Assembly: GCA_033816765.1 (NCBI GenBank)
Contig: CM066295.1
Span: 1,550,001 to 1,614,000 of the forward strand
Length of the DNA stretch: 64,000 nt
Direction of reading: 5' to 3'
Source of the DNA: Nothopassalora personata
Taxonomy: Eukaryota > Ascomycota > Dothideomycetes > Mycosphaerellales > Mycosphaerellaceae
Below, in pieces: positions 54,031 through 64,000 of the stretch; position 1 is the first letter of the stretch; every line of letters begins with the position of its first letter. A program made the position numbers and the translations under genes. Under the pieces are notes generated by a model, which made no database searches, was not told the DNA's origin, and worked only from the letters and a program-made list of their open reading frames with translations.

Positions 54031-56068
54031 TCCGGTCGCTTATTCCTAGGGAGCTAATCCTTTTCCCGAATAGTATATGGTTCGCTATGCTTCGTGCCTA
54101 GAGGCTTCGGCTAGAACCTATAGCCCGTTGCCCTATGTCTACACTTATAGTCTATTGCGTTCCTAGATCTTCTACGTTTCTAAGTAGAGTGCGCGTGCGT
54201 GTTGCACTATGTTACGTAATTTATTCGATACGAATGTTCCTAACGGTATAAGATATCCGGTTCCTGTTATTCGGCTTCCTATCGGTAGTCGTTCTATAAC
54301 GGTAGTTGCTAGATTCTCGGTTGTTTCCATAAGTGGGTATCCCTAGGCTATGCCTCGTAGGGTGTCGAGTGTCTTATTAAACTTAATAGAATGTAGCTTC
54401 CTTCGTCCACCTATCTTAGGTAGGAATTCCTCGTGCCTTCTTTATAGGTAGATAATTATGTCGTACAGTTTCTTAGGTACATCTACCGTAAAGGTAAGTT
54501 GTTCGTTATCGTCGTTAGTGTCGCTCTCTTCTCCTTCGGAGGAATCTTCTTCGCTTAATTCTTCCGGATCCTGTTCTTCCTCGATAGTATCTAGCCCGGT
54601 AGTTTCTTAACTTTCTTCCTGTGGTTCTAGTAACTATGATCCGTTCTATCCTAGGTCCTAATTTTCTTTATCGCTTCTATCTTCGTTAAAGTAGGATTTA
54701 TCGATGTCTACTTCTCGGAGCGTAGCGTCTTGCCTATGCGTCGCTCCTAGGGTTCCTCGTGGTTGCTAAGGCTAATACCCTACGCCTAACTTCGCGGCGT
54801 AGTGGATTTGACACGAGTCTTAGTAATAGAATCGCTAATGAAGGCTTCTATAACCATTTTGAGACTCGGATTCGGTCTCGTAGTCAACTCTTCGTGTTAT
54901 TATATTGAACTATCGTAGTTAGTTCTTCGCATTAAATAGAATGACTACTATTTGCTACCTATAGTATCCTTCTCGTCCTTCTAAGGGGTCTAGGAGAGGC
55001 GTCGTGCTTCTATTATTAGCTCTCTCCTCTACTCTCCGAGTATAGTCGGTATCTCCTCGAGATCTAACGCTACTCTTAGATTTACTAGTTCGGGGTTACA
55101 TTATATTGAATTGCTCGCGGCGCACTATATTTTTACCGCGGTAATCTCGCGCTATGTAGCCTTCCTTACTATAGGCATAACATATAAGTTTTCCTTTTCC
55201 TTTAAAGGGCTTTCCGTGGCCCCTACTCTTGTCGATCTTCCGTCCTCGTTAGGTAACGTCTAGTTCTATTAGCTATAGTCTATAGTAGGGCTAGCTTTGT
55301 CGTAAGAATTCTCCCTTCGCAACGTATCCTCCTAAGGGTCTACGGTCCGGAGCGTATCCTACTATTCCTCCTACTTTAGAGTCGTATCTCTTCTCCTAGT
55401 GTCGTTCCTAGAGCTAGTTATCGATATTGATCGACGCCTTTATTAGCTCTTCGAGGTTAGTAATCCGTCCCCCGTGTCTCATTAACTCGTCCTTAACGGA
55501 GTCTTTAAGTCTACGTCGGAACATAGTTATTAACGCCGTCTAGTCCTATCCGGTAATTTGTCCGTATTCTTCGAATTTAGCTGCATACTCTAAAGTAGAC
55601 GTCTTCTGCTTTAGGTGTTAAATGATTCGTATAGCCTATTGGACTTCGTTCGAGGTTCTAAAGATTAATTTCATCTTATCTTTAAGGAGAGTGTAGCTCC
55701 TAAACATTCTAGTGGGGTCCAATCGTCCTATACCTTTAAGGTATTCCTTAAGGTAAGGTTTAATCTAGTTCTGCGTACTTCCGCGAAGGTACGTAATAGC
55801 GAAGATAGTTCTTTTATCGGTATCGACTAGGTTAAACATAAGATACATATCTATCTAATTGATCTAGTTGTTGAACTTAGCCCTGTCTCTATAGAAGAGG
55901 TCTAGCTTAGTAGCCTTAACGTCGTTCCTCCTTAGAGTAGGCTCGTTATCGTTATTAGACTCATCGTCCTTCGTAGTGGTCTATTGTAGTAGCGTACGGC
56001 GGATGCTTCCTACTTCGCTGGGGGCGGGTGTTCCCCTACTAGCTGCTTAAGTAGCGCTTATCCTAAGG
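54031..56068 (-). pseudogene. gag: D1 gag and gag-protease linker, RIP-mutated
   Basis: Minus strand, counterpart of D2 47440-48390 plus 61961-62990. An unbroken version of the C2 insertion site is at 55002-55006. No long open frame remains. Confidence 0.6.
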
Positions 56069-56076
56069 GCGTTTAA
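56069..56076 (-). promoter_or_regulatory. D1 self-priming primer-binding site
   Basis: In sense TTAAACGC, two bases after the 5' LTR. The LTR at 56228-56235 reads TTGAACGC on the plus strand, so the match is 7 of 8, or 8 of 8 if the A is a RIP product of G (TG to TA). A TATTTA lies about 37 bp upstream of the LTR segment in sense. Confidence 0.45.
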
Positions 56077-56078
56077 AG

Positions 56079-56479
56079 TGTTATTATCTCGTTCTAGGGC
56101 TAGTCTCAAAAGAGAGATAAGTCAAGTTACGTGGCGGTATTATTCTTTAGAGAGGCTAAAGTAAGCTAAGCGAAGATGAATAATAGGAATAAGAGTTGTA
56201 TTCCAATTAGTGAGATAGTAACATAAGTTGAACGCATTAGAACCATAAGGGTTTCTAGCGTTCCTAAATACAAAGGAGATTTGCGGCGCTAAGCCTATAG
56301 CTTAGTATAATCACCTTAATTAGTCCTACTAAGCATACTAATCACACTAATCAGTCCGTGAAGTGATTAGTATTACGTGATTAGTGTTACGTGCGTCTAG
56401 ATAATCAGTATTACGTGTTTCTAAGTAATTAGTGTTTCGTGTGTCTAGTCGGGGCTGCCGTTTAGACCGAACCGTAACA
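56079..56479 (-). repeat. 5' LTR of D1
   Basis: 401 bp, TGTTATTATCTCG...CCGTAACA on the plus strand. Confidence 0.92.
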
Positions 56480-56849
56480 CGGCTAACCCTTTCTATAGGC
56501 TATTAGGCAGTTCAATACCTATAAGCATAAGCGTGCCGGGGAGACCCGTATACGTACCCCCGCCGCCGCTACTACTGCCGCCGCCCCCGCCGCCGTAGCC
56601 CTCGCGCTCTAGTAGGAGTAGAACCGCGCCCTTAATAGGCTATTCAAACTCGGCCGCGCCGTAAGTCGTATGTTCCTTATATACGTGTACCCTACTAACC
56701 GTAGTCCTAGTTCCTATAGGCGTAGAACATTAATACTACCGCCGCCGACTAGGTATTCCTACCTAAGTTACTACGCGACGACGACAACTGAGGCGCTCGT
56801 CTTATACGCTACTCGCGGGCTCCTCGCCTACTACTACTCTACGTAGCCC

Positions 56850-59800
56850 CTAGTAGGCGCGTACTCTTTAGCTTTTGTTTTGTTTATAGTTAAGAAAAGT
56901 TTTATTTATACTTTAGTACTTCTATACTAGTCTTATTTGCTTCTCCTTAACGCCTTACAGTCGGCTACTATGCGATCCGCATTCGCGAGGCCCTCCGCCG
57001 GTTCCTAGCTATTATACTCCTCTAGCTAGTCCTTCTACTAGACTAGATACTATAGCTTACCCTTACGCTTACGCCTATCTAGCACTACCTCTACCTTATA
57101 CTCTCCGTCCTTATTAGCTAGAGGGGGTACGGGTCCATCCTTATTGCTACTAATATACGGCTCGAGGAGAGAGACATAGAAGACGTTATAGAGCCTTAAG
57201 TCGGCTAGTAGCGCTAGGCGGTACGCCTACAAACCGATAGCGTCCGTAATACGGTATAGGCCGATGAACTTCGGATCTATCTTCTTCTTTAGCACTGCTA
57301 ACTTAAGGTTCTTCGTTAATAATAGGACTAAGTTACCTACGCGGTAGGTCTTAGCTTAGTAGGTCTTATTATAGTAGCGAGCCTAGCTTTCTACTGTAGC
57401 CTTCTATCGCTCCTCGAGTATAGCGCGTAGTTTTCGTATACGACTCGTAGCTATTACCGCTACTAGTACTTCCCCCCCCTAGGTCTCGTCTCGAGATCTA
57501 GTTAGTGTAGGGGTAATCTTAGGTCGCTAACCGTACGCTATCTCGAACGGACTTATCCGTAGTATTAGGTAGATACTATTATTAGCTACGAATTTAGTAA
57601 CTATAAGCTACTTAGCCTACTTAGTTTAATTATTACTATAGTAATAACGAAGATATTGTTCGAGGGTTTAGTTTACCCTCTTAGTCTAGCCGTTAGTCTA
57701 AGGGTGAAAGGCCGTAGATAGCTTACGCTTTATACGCGCCTCGAAGTAGAAGTCACTCTAAAACTAACTAGTGAAGACCGGACCTCGGTCGCTTACTATA
57801 CCTAACGGGACACTATAGTATCGCACGACTTCGTCTCGTAGGAGCCTCGTAAGCTCTACAGCTATGTAAGTCTTTGTCGTCGGGATGTATAAGCTTATTT
57901 TTAAGTAGCGATCGACTATTACTAGGATCGCATTATACACGTAACCGGCTCGCGTACTTAGAGGTAGATCCGTAATAAAATCTATAGTATTTTCCTACTA
58001 CGGCCGCTTCGGTCTAGGAAGCGGTTATAGCCTACTATAGGGTCGATAGCGTTTAGCCTTCGAACCCTAGTAGGTTCTATAGGCTTAGACGTATTGCTTT
58101 ACGTCCGTACTAAGTAAGTCCTACTAATAATTACGTCGTAACAGCTCTTTAGTCTTAGTCCTTCTAAAGTAACCCGCGAGGACGTCGTCGTAGTGCATAC
58201 GAATTAGATGCGACCTAATTACGTAATCCCTAGGTACTACGATCGCGTCTCTATAGTATATAAGGTTATCCTTTATATACTATCCCTTAGCGTCCCTCGC
58301 GCTTAGCGCCTACGCTAAGTATGCGATATACTAGTCGTCTTACTACTACGCGATCTTTATTAAGAGTAGGATTAACTTACCCGTCGAGCTATAAGCTTAA
58401 CCCTATATTACTATAGCGTATACTACTACTAGTAACGACGGCTTATCTTAATAGGGAAGGTCACCTCTCCGCACTACTATTACCGCGCCTATATCGCCCT
58501 ATATCGCCTCGTAGGTAGTAAGCGCGCGCTTTACCGTCGGCTCGCTTATCCCTTCTAGAGACTCCTTCTAGAAAGACAGCTTACTTTATAAGGTAGGTAG
58601 TAAGTTCGAAGTTTATTACGTTATAGCTACGTAGTTACTACGTCTCGAAGGCGCGTCGGCTAGGTTAGTCTTACCCGGCCGATGCTCTACTATAAAATTA
58701 AAAGACTATAGGAACGTAGCCTATCGAGCTTACCGCCCATTTAGCTACTTTACTATTATAAAGCCCTATAGGTTAGCGTAGTCAACTAGCACTCGTACCG
58801 TATACGTAGCGCCCTCTAAGTATAGCCTCTAATGCTTAAAAGCCTTAACTACTGTAAGTAGCTCCTAATTGTGCGTCTCGTAGTTACACTCGGCTAGTAT
58901 TATCTTACGTGAATAGAACGCGATAGGATACTACTTAGTACTAAACAATTAGGATATGATACCTACGATCGCGAAACCTAACGCGTCGGTTTCGACTCGC
59001 GTACGTAGCGTAGGATCGAAGTGCCTAAGTATTAGTGTACCTAAGAATCCGGCCTTAAGCTATTAAAACGCCTACTCTTCGCTTAAGGTCTACGTAAGAG
59101 GGCCCTACTTCTTACCGTCCTTAGATCCCTTTAGTAGGTCCGTTAGGGGCTTATAGACCCTTAAGTATCCTTCTATAAAACGCCGGTAGAAGTTACAAAA
59201 CCTAAGGAAGGACTAGACCTTATAAAAGGTCGTAGGTGTAGGCTATTCCTCGATAGCGGCTACCCTGCTCCTATCTATCGACATGCCTACGGCGCTTACG
59301 ACAAACCTAAGGAACTCTACACTCTCCTAGAAGAAGTAACACTTTTTAGGGTTTACGAATAGAGTAAACTTCCGTAGCCTCGTAAGCACTTCGCGCACGG
59401 CTCGTACGTGTGCCTTACGCGTCTCGCTATAGATAAGGATATTATCTAGGTAGACTACGTAAATGTTATTAACTAAGCCGGTTAGCGCCTTATTAATATA
59501 CCCTTAAAAGGTTACTAGTACGTTAGTTAACCCGAACGGTATTACTAGGTACTCGTAGTATCCGTATCGCGTGCGAAACGTAGTCTTCCACTTATCGCCT
59601 CGCTTAATAGGGATACGATAGTAGGCGTCCTTTAAATCGATTATAGTAAAGAACCTAGAACCTAATAGCCTATCTAGCGTCTCGCTAATTAGGGGCAGGG
59701 GGTATCGGTTCTTTACTATAATCTTATTTAAGCCTCTATAGTCTACATAGAGCCTAAGGGTGCCGTCTTTCTTTAGTACGAACAAGATAGGCGCACTCGC

Positions 59801-60480
59801 CTCGCTTACGGACCGCTTAATCTAGCCCTTCTCTATCGCCTCGGCGATATACTTCTTTAAAGCCTTTAACTCCATAATGGATTAATAGTATAGCGGCTTA
59901 AAGGGGGGTTTCTTTCTTTTAACGAGATTAATCGTATACTTAACCCCGTCGGGTAGCTTACGCTTCGTACGCTTATTAGGTACGTATACATCTCGGAAGT
60001 TAGCGAACTCTTTAGGCTAGTTTAAGCTTTCTCCTTCGTCGGACGCTATAGTAACCGTACGAATACTTATAGCATACACCTACTCTAAGTCGCCGAGATC
60101 CTTAAGGAACTCGCTTACGCTACGCTACTTTACCGTATACGTCTCCGCGTCGTAGAACTACTAGTCCTTATAATCGCTCTTTACGATCCGATTGCGGTGC
60201 CTCTAGGGTCTACCTAAAATTACTAATAGCCTACCTATAGGTACCGCGTAGTAGATAGCGTCACTTACGCGCTCTACTCCCGCGTTATTAGCGAGTCGCA
60301 GCCGAACCGTAAAGGCGCCGTAGTAATACCCTAGGTTATACGTATACGACTCTAACTTCGGTAGCCTTACCCTATTAATAGGTTACATTTAATGTCGGAG
60401 TATATACTTATACGACACTAGGCTAAGATCCGTATAGTTATCTAGGAGAAACGTAGCCTCGCGAAAGCCCTTACGAGTCT
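56850..60480 (-). pseudogene. pol: C2 pol, RIP-mutated
   Basis: Same order as C1. The RT part 59504-59785 is still open for 93 codons ([34 protein letters not shown]). Integrase near 57600-58150; chromodomain near 56960-57120. Stops elsewhere are of RIP type. Confidence 0.78.
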
Positions 60481-61747
60481 CGACTACGCCTCGTAAGTGA
60501 CGCGCTAGACACATATCTACTCGCCTTAAAGGGTCGACTTTAGGAAAACTCGGACTTAGGAGCGACCTACTTCTAGTCCTCTACCTTTTCCCTAGTCGCT
60601 ACCCTTCCTAGTTAGAGCCTTCGTAGCGTCTACCCTACGAACCGCTTACGCGTTACGGTCCTTCTATAGGTGCCTATTCGGGCAATCCGTCTTAATGTAA
60701 CCCTTCTTATAGTATCTATAGTACTTCGCTTTAGTCCTATCGAAGGTTATAGACGATCCGCCGGCGTCCCGCTAGTAACTCGTACCCGGGTCGCGCGACG
60801 CCTAACTATACTTCTACTACTTCGAGCTACGATCGCTTCGCCCTTAGTCGCCCTTAGTCTCTCGCCTACGGTAACTATACTACCCGCGGTCGTACCCTCC
60901 GCTACTACGCTCCGTGCTTTTAATACGCGAAGCTAGGATTACTAGTTCCTCTCTAGTTATTAGGATGTTATGAAACTTAACGATTACGGACCGTAGGCTA
61001 GGCGTAAGCTTAGCGAGTATATGTTGCACGCGTTACGCCTCCGTATAGTCCCCTAACTAATCCTCTATAACATCTAGCTTAGTCGTAAACTAACGTACTG
61101 TCTAGTTGTCCTTCTATTTCACCGCCTTATACTCTAACATTACGTTAAGCACGCGGTTTATAGGGTTACCGTATACGTCTCGATAGAACTCCTTAAAGTC
61201 CTAGTATATATACCCTTTAAGGTTAAGGACGCTATAGTTAGCGTACTATCGCTTACTTACCTCTCCGCTTAGGTACATAACCCTATATAGGACCTTTAAC
61301 TCGTTCGTCGTATACGTACCGCCTAAGAGGGTAAAGATAAGAGAGCGCTCTCTTAGGAATACCCGTGCTTTCTTAATCGAGTCCCCTCTAAAAGGCGTAG
61401 GTTCTTTAAGACGTAAACGGGTCGTATGCGATGCGACCGCGCCTCGAGCTACGATATTATCGTTAGTTACTATAGATAGAGGAGGGGGAGGGGGAGTAGG
61501 GGATAGTTCTCCGCCGGATTTGCCCTAAGGGTCCGCCGGCGGTACGCTTACGTCCCGTAAGATCTCTAACTATTTAATCTCCCTCTATATCCCCTTCTCC
61601 TTAATCTCTACCCGAAGGGCATCCCTCCTTACGACTAAGGCTACACGCCTCGCTTGTTACTAGGCCCTAGGGCTTAGGGGAGCCGTAGGCGTAGCGCTAC
61701 TATCGTCGCGTTCGGACTCTATAGCGTGTATAGATTGTAACGAAGGG
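60481..61747 (-). pseudogene. gag: C2 gag, RIP-mutated
   Basis: Matches C1 39481-40754, with zinc-knuckle remnant near 60670-60730. The 88-codon plus-strand frame at 60670-60936 is a shadow. Confidence 0.6.
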
Positions 61748-61756
61748 AAGAATTAG
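61748..61756 (-). promoter_or_regulatory. C2 self-priming primer-binding site
   Basis: AAGAATTAG on the plus strand, three bases from the LTR; pairs with LTR 61815-61823 (9 of 9), as in C1. Confidence 0.55.
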
Positions 61757-61759
61757 AAC

Positions 61760-61955
61760 TGTTAAGGGATGTCGTAATGTATAGCACGCCCACGACCTAC
61801 TAGTCGTAGATAAACTAATTCTTACCTTTTATTTAAGACGCATCGCGCGTCGCAAGGTGTACGCATGCGTGTTACGTGCGGCTTAGCAGCCGGTCGCGAC
61901 CGTATGTTATATATAAGGCTACATATAAGGGTTAGCTACTAGGCTACCCCTTATG
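61760..61955 (-). repeat. 5' LTR of C2
   Basis: 196 bp; ends TTATG, where the last base differs from the expected A. Confidence 0.88.
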
Positions 61956-64000
61956 CACGACGCCTCTCCTAGACCCCTTAGAAGGACGAGGAGGATACTA
62001 TAGGTAGTAAATAGTAGTTATTCTATTTAATGCGAAGAACTAACTACGACAGTTTAACATAATAATACAAAGAGTCGACTACGAGATCGAATCCGAGTCT
62101 CAAAATGGTTATAGAAGCCTTTATTAGCGATTCTATTACTAAGACTCGTATTAAGTCTACTACGCCGCGAAGTTAAGCGTAGGGTATTAGCCTTAATAAC
62201 TAAGAGGAACCTTAGGAGTAACGCATAGGTAAAATGCCACGCTCCGAGAAGTAGATATCGACGAATCCTACTTTAATAACGATAAAAGCGATAAAGAAAA
62301 CCAAGACCTAGGATAGAACGGATTATAGTCACCGGAACTATAGGAAGAAAGTTAAGAAACTACCGGGCTAGATACTATCGAAGAAGATTAGGATCCGGAA
62401 GAATTAAGCGAAGAAGATTCCTCCGAAGGAGAAGAGAGCGACACTAACGACGACAATAAATAACTAACCTTTACGATTAATATACCTAAGAAATTATATA
62501 ACATAATCGTACACCTATAAAGAAGGCACGAGGAATTCCTACCTAGGATAGGCGGACGAAGGATGCTACACTCTATTAAGTTTAATAAGACACTTAACAC
62601 CCTACGAGGCATAGCCTAGGGATACCTACTTATAGAAATAACCGAGAATCTAGTAACCGCTATTATAGAACGACTACCGATAGGGAGCCGAATAATAGGA
62701 ACCGGATATCTTACACCGTTAGGAACATTTATATCGAATAAATTACGTAATGTAGTGTAACACGTACGCGTACTCTACTTAGAAACGTAAAAGATCTAGG
62801 AACGTTACCGAATGTAGGTATAGATACAGAAAGGCTCGCGCTAGGTTTAAGCGGAGGCCTCGAGACACGAAGCACGACGCTCTATATACGAATAGGGAAA
62901 AGGATTAACTCCCTAGGAATAAGCGACCGAAGGGAGTTATATAACATAGAAAAGGCTTAAGTATTACTAACGACAATAGTATTTCGAACTAAAATTATCG
63001 TTAACGGGCATAAGACAGATGCTATAATAGATTCCGGAGTAAGCGGGAACTTTACCTCCGAATTATTTATTATAAGACATAGGATCGCTACCTATAAGAA
63101 GAAAGAGGGTTATAAATTAATCGCGGTAGACGGATTATCCTTACCTAGTGTAGAACGTAAGACGATACCGTTACTACTTACTATCTAACGGCACTACGAG
63201 GAAATTATCTTAGATATTACTAACATAGCTAGTTATAACATCGTACTAGGTATGCCTTAGTTAAGAAAGCACAATCTAGTAATCGACTAGAGAAGAGGAG
63301 TACTTACATTTAGGGAATGCGACTATGTTATCGACATTTAGCCTACGTAGCGGTAGCGTTCGCTAGTAGATAAGGTAAAGAGACAGCTAAATAGGATATA
63401 GCTTACGCCGAATAGAAGGATAGAAGAACTACCTTCGACCGGGATAGACACTAGCGTAGGGCCGCCGGGTTACGAAGTTACTAGTAGTAATAGAAGTAAC
63501 GTACTATCGAAGGATACTAACATCTTAGAGTTAAGTATTCCTAAGGAGTATCGTAAGTAGTCGCGACTCTTTAAAGAGGAAAGAGGTAAGGATACCTTAC
63601 CTAAGTACTAACTATAGGATTATAAGATAAACATTTAGCTAGGGAAAGAGCCTCTATAGGGACCCCTATATTAAATGTCTAAGAAAGAGCTATAGACCCT
63701 ACGAGAATAGCTAAAGGAGAAGCTAGCTAAAGGATAGATAAGAAGATCTACCTTAAGTATAGGAACTCTATGTATGTTCGTTCTAAAAGCAAACGGGAAG
63801 TTACGACTCGTATAGGACTATAGGAAGTTAAACGAGATTACGATTAAGAACCGATACCCGCTACCTAACATCGAGGAAGCATAAGATAGATTAACCGGAT
63901 CGGACTAGTATACGAAGATTAACCTACGAGATGCCTTCTACGCTATACGGATAGTAGAAGGAGAAGAATAGAAAACCGCTTTTAGAACAAGATACGGACT
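61956..64000 (+). pseudogene. D2, right part: gag end, protease, start of RT
   Basis: Resumes D2 after C2. Protease near 62990-63310: A-I-I-D-S-G-V-S-G-N-F and I-V-L-G-M-P. RT begins near 63760 (M-F-V-L-K-A-N-G-K-L-R, N-R-Y-P-L-P, ending R-T-R-Y-G at the window edge). It is RIP-mutated, with stops at Gln/Trp codons. Short open frames here on the other strand are shadows. Confidence 0.78.

Larger units (their letters stand above)
49573..56479 (-). mobile_element. D1: chromovirus with antisense gene, 6907 bp, partly RIP-mutated
   Basis: 401-bp LTRs (49573-49973 and 56079-56479), target duplication CGGCT (49568-49572 and 56480-56484; empty site in C1 at 35487-35491). Sense is minus: polypurine tract next to the left LTR, self-priming site next to the right LTR. 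RIP is milder and one-sided here: TG is clearly commoner than CA on the plus strand. It contains a protease patch that is not mutated at all. Confidence 0.93.
48942..56791 (+). pseudogene. Antisense gene of C2: four exons, intron 2 holds D1
   Basis: Exons 48942-49191, 49242-49495, 56499-56660 and 56705-56791, each exactly the length of its C1 counterpart (250, 254, 162, 87 nt). The three introns keep GTAAGT and CTAAC-type branch sites. C2 keeps the unmutated K-C-G-R-C-R-R-N-R-H-K-C (C-X2-C-X6-C), a CAG at exon 3 codon 4 where C1 has TAG, and the true TGA stop where C1 has TAA. TAG codons elsewhere mark RIP damage. The 6.9-kb D1 insertion sits inside intron 2, between the splice donor at 49496 and the branch site. 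Confidence 0.72.
48445..61955 (-). mobile_element. C2: second RIP-mutated C element, carrying D1 inside
   Basis: LTRs 48445-48640 and 61760-61955 (196 bp each), target duplication TACGA/CACGA (one copy RIP-mutated). Without D1 and its CGGCT duplication it is 6599 bp, against 6600 bp for C1. Same layout and same antisense gene. D1 is inserted in intron 2 of that gene. Confidence 0.92.

Overview
The window looks like part of a repeat-rich, transcriptionally silent island in a filamentous ascomycete (Pezizomycotina). I find no host housekeeping gene, tRNA or rRNA. Almost everything is transposable element. Most of it shows the signature of repeat-induced point mutation (RIP): CpA and TpG are strongly depleted, TpA and CTAG are enriched, CpG is kept, and old coding frames carry stop codons (TAG/TAA) where Gln and Trp codons are expected. 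RIP is known only from fungi.

Layout. 1-387 is the 5' end of a RIP-mutated LTR element (family E). 388-2367 is mostly unassigned RIP sequence with an LTR-like repeat (F). 2368-9772 (minus strand) and 12372-19775 (plus strand) are two almost identical, young, barely mutated 7.4-kb Ty3/gypsy chromoviruses, here called Y1 and Y2. Both lie in an old RIP-mutated Ty3/gypsy element A (9773-12371 plus 19776 to about 23930), which also holds a solo LTR at 10808-11123. 24400-31384 is a long RIP-mutated open frame (G) of unknown function. It is interrupted by a SINE-like retroposon (25587-26347) and by a young gag-only element (TR-GAG, 26718-29207). 31757-42588 is a second copy of A (called B), interrupted by element C1 (34363-40962). 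From 42589 to the right edge is a nest four elements deep: E1 contains D2, D2 contains C2 (48445-61955), and C2 contains D1 (49573-56479). E1 also carries a second SINE-like copy (43528-44299).

Two themes tie the window together. First, every LTR family whose junction can be read (Y, TR-GAG, C, D, E) has, 2-3 nt from the 5' LTR, an 8-9 nt primer-binding site complementary to a stretch inside its own LTR. This is the self-priming arrangement known from the Tf1/sushi group. Second, three chromovirus families (C, D, E) and TR-GAG carry, between the last sense gene and the 3' LTR and on the opposite strand, a gene for a small protein with a six-cysteine, Zn(II)2Cys6-like cluster. In family C this antisense gene has four exons and three canonical introns, preserved in both copies. 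That is the strongest candidate here for an undescribed system.

Limits: all alignments and frame checks were done by eye. Domain edges in RIP-mutated elements are approximate. Calling Tyr codons (TAC/TAT) former Cys codons is inference, though copy-to-copy comparison supports it directly in family C.
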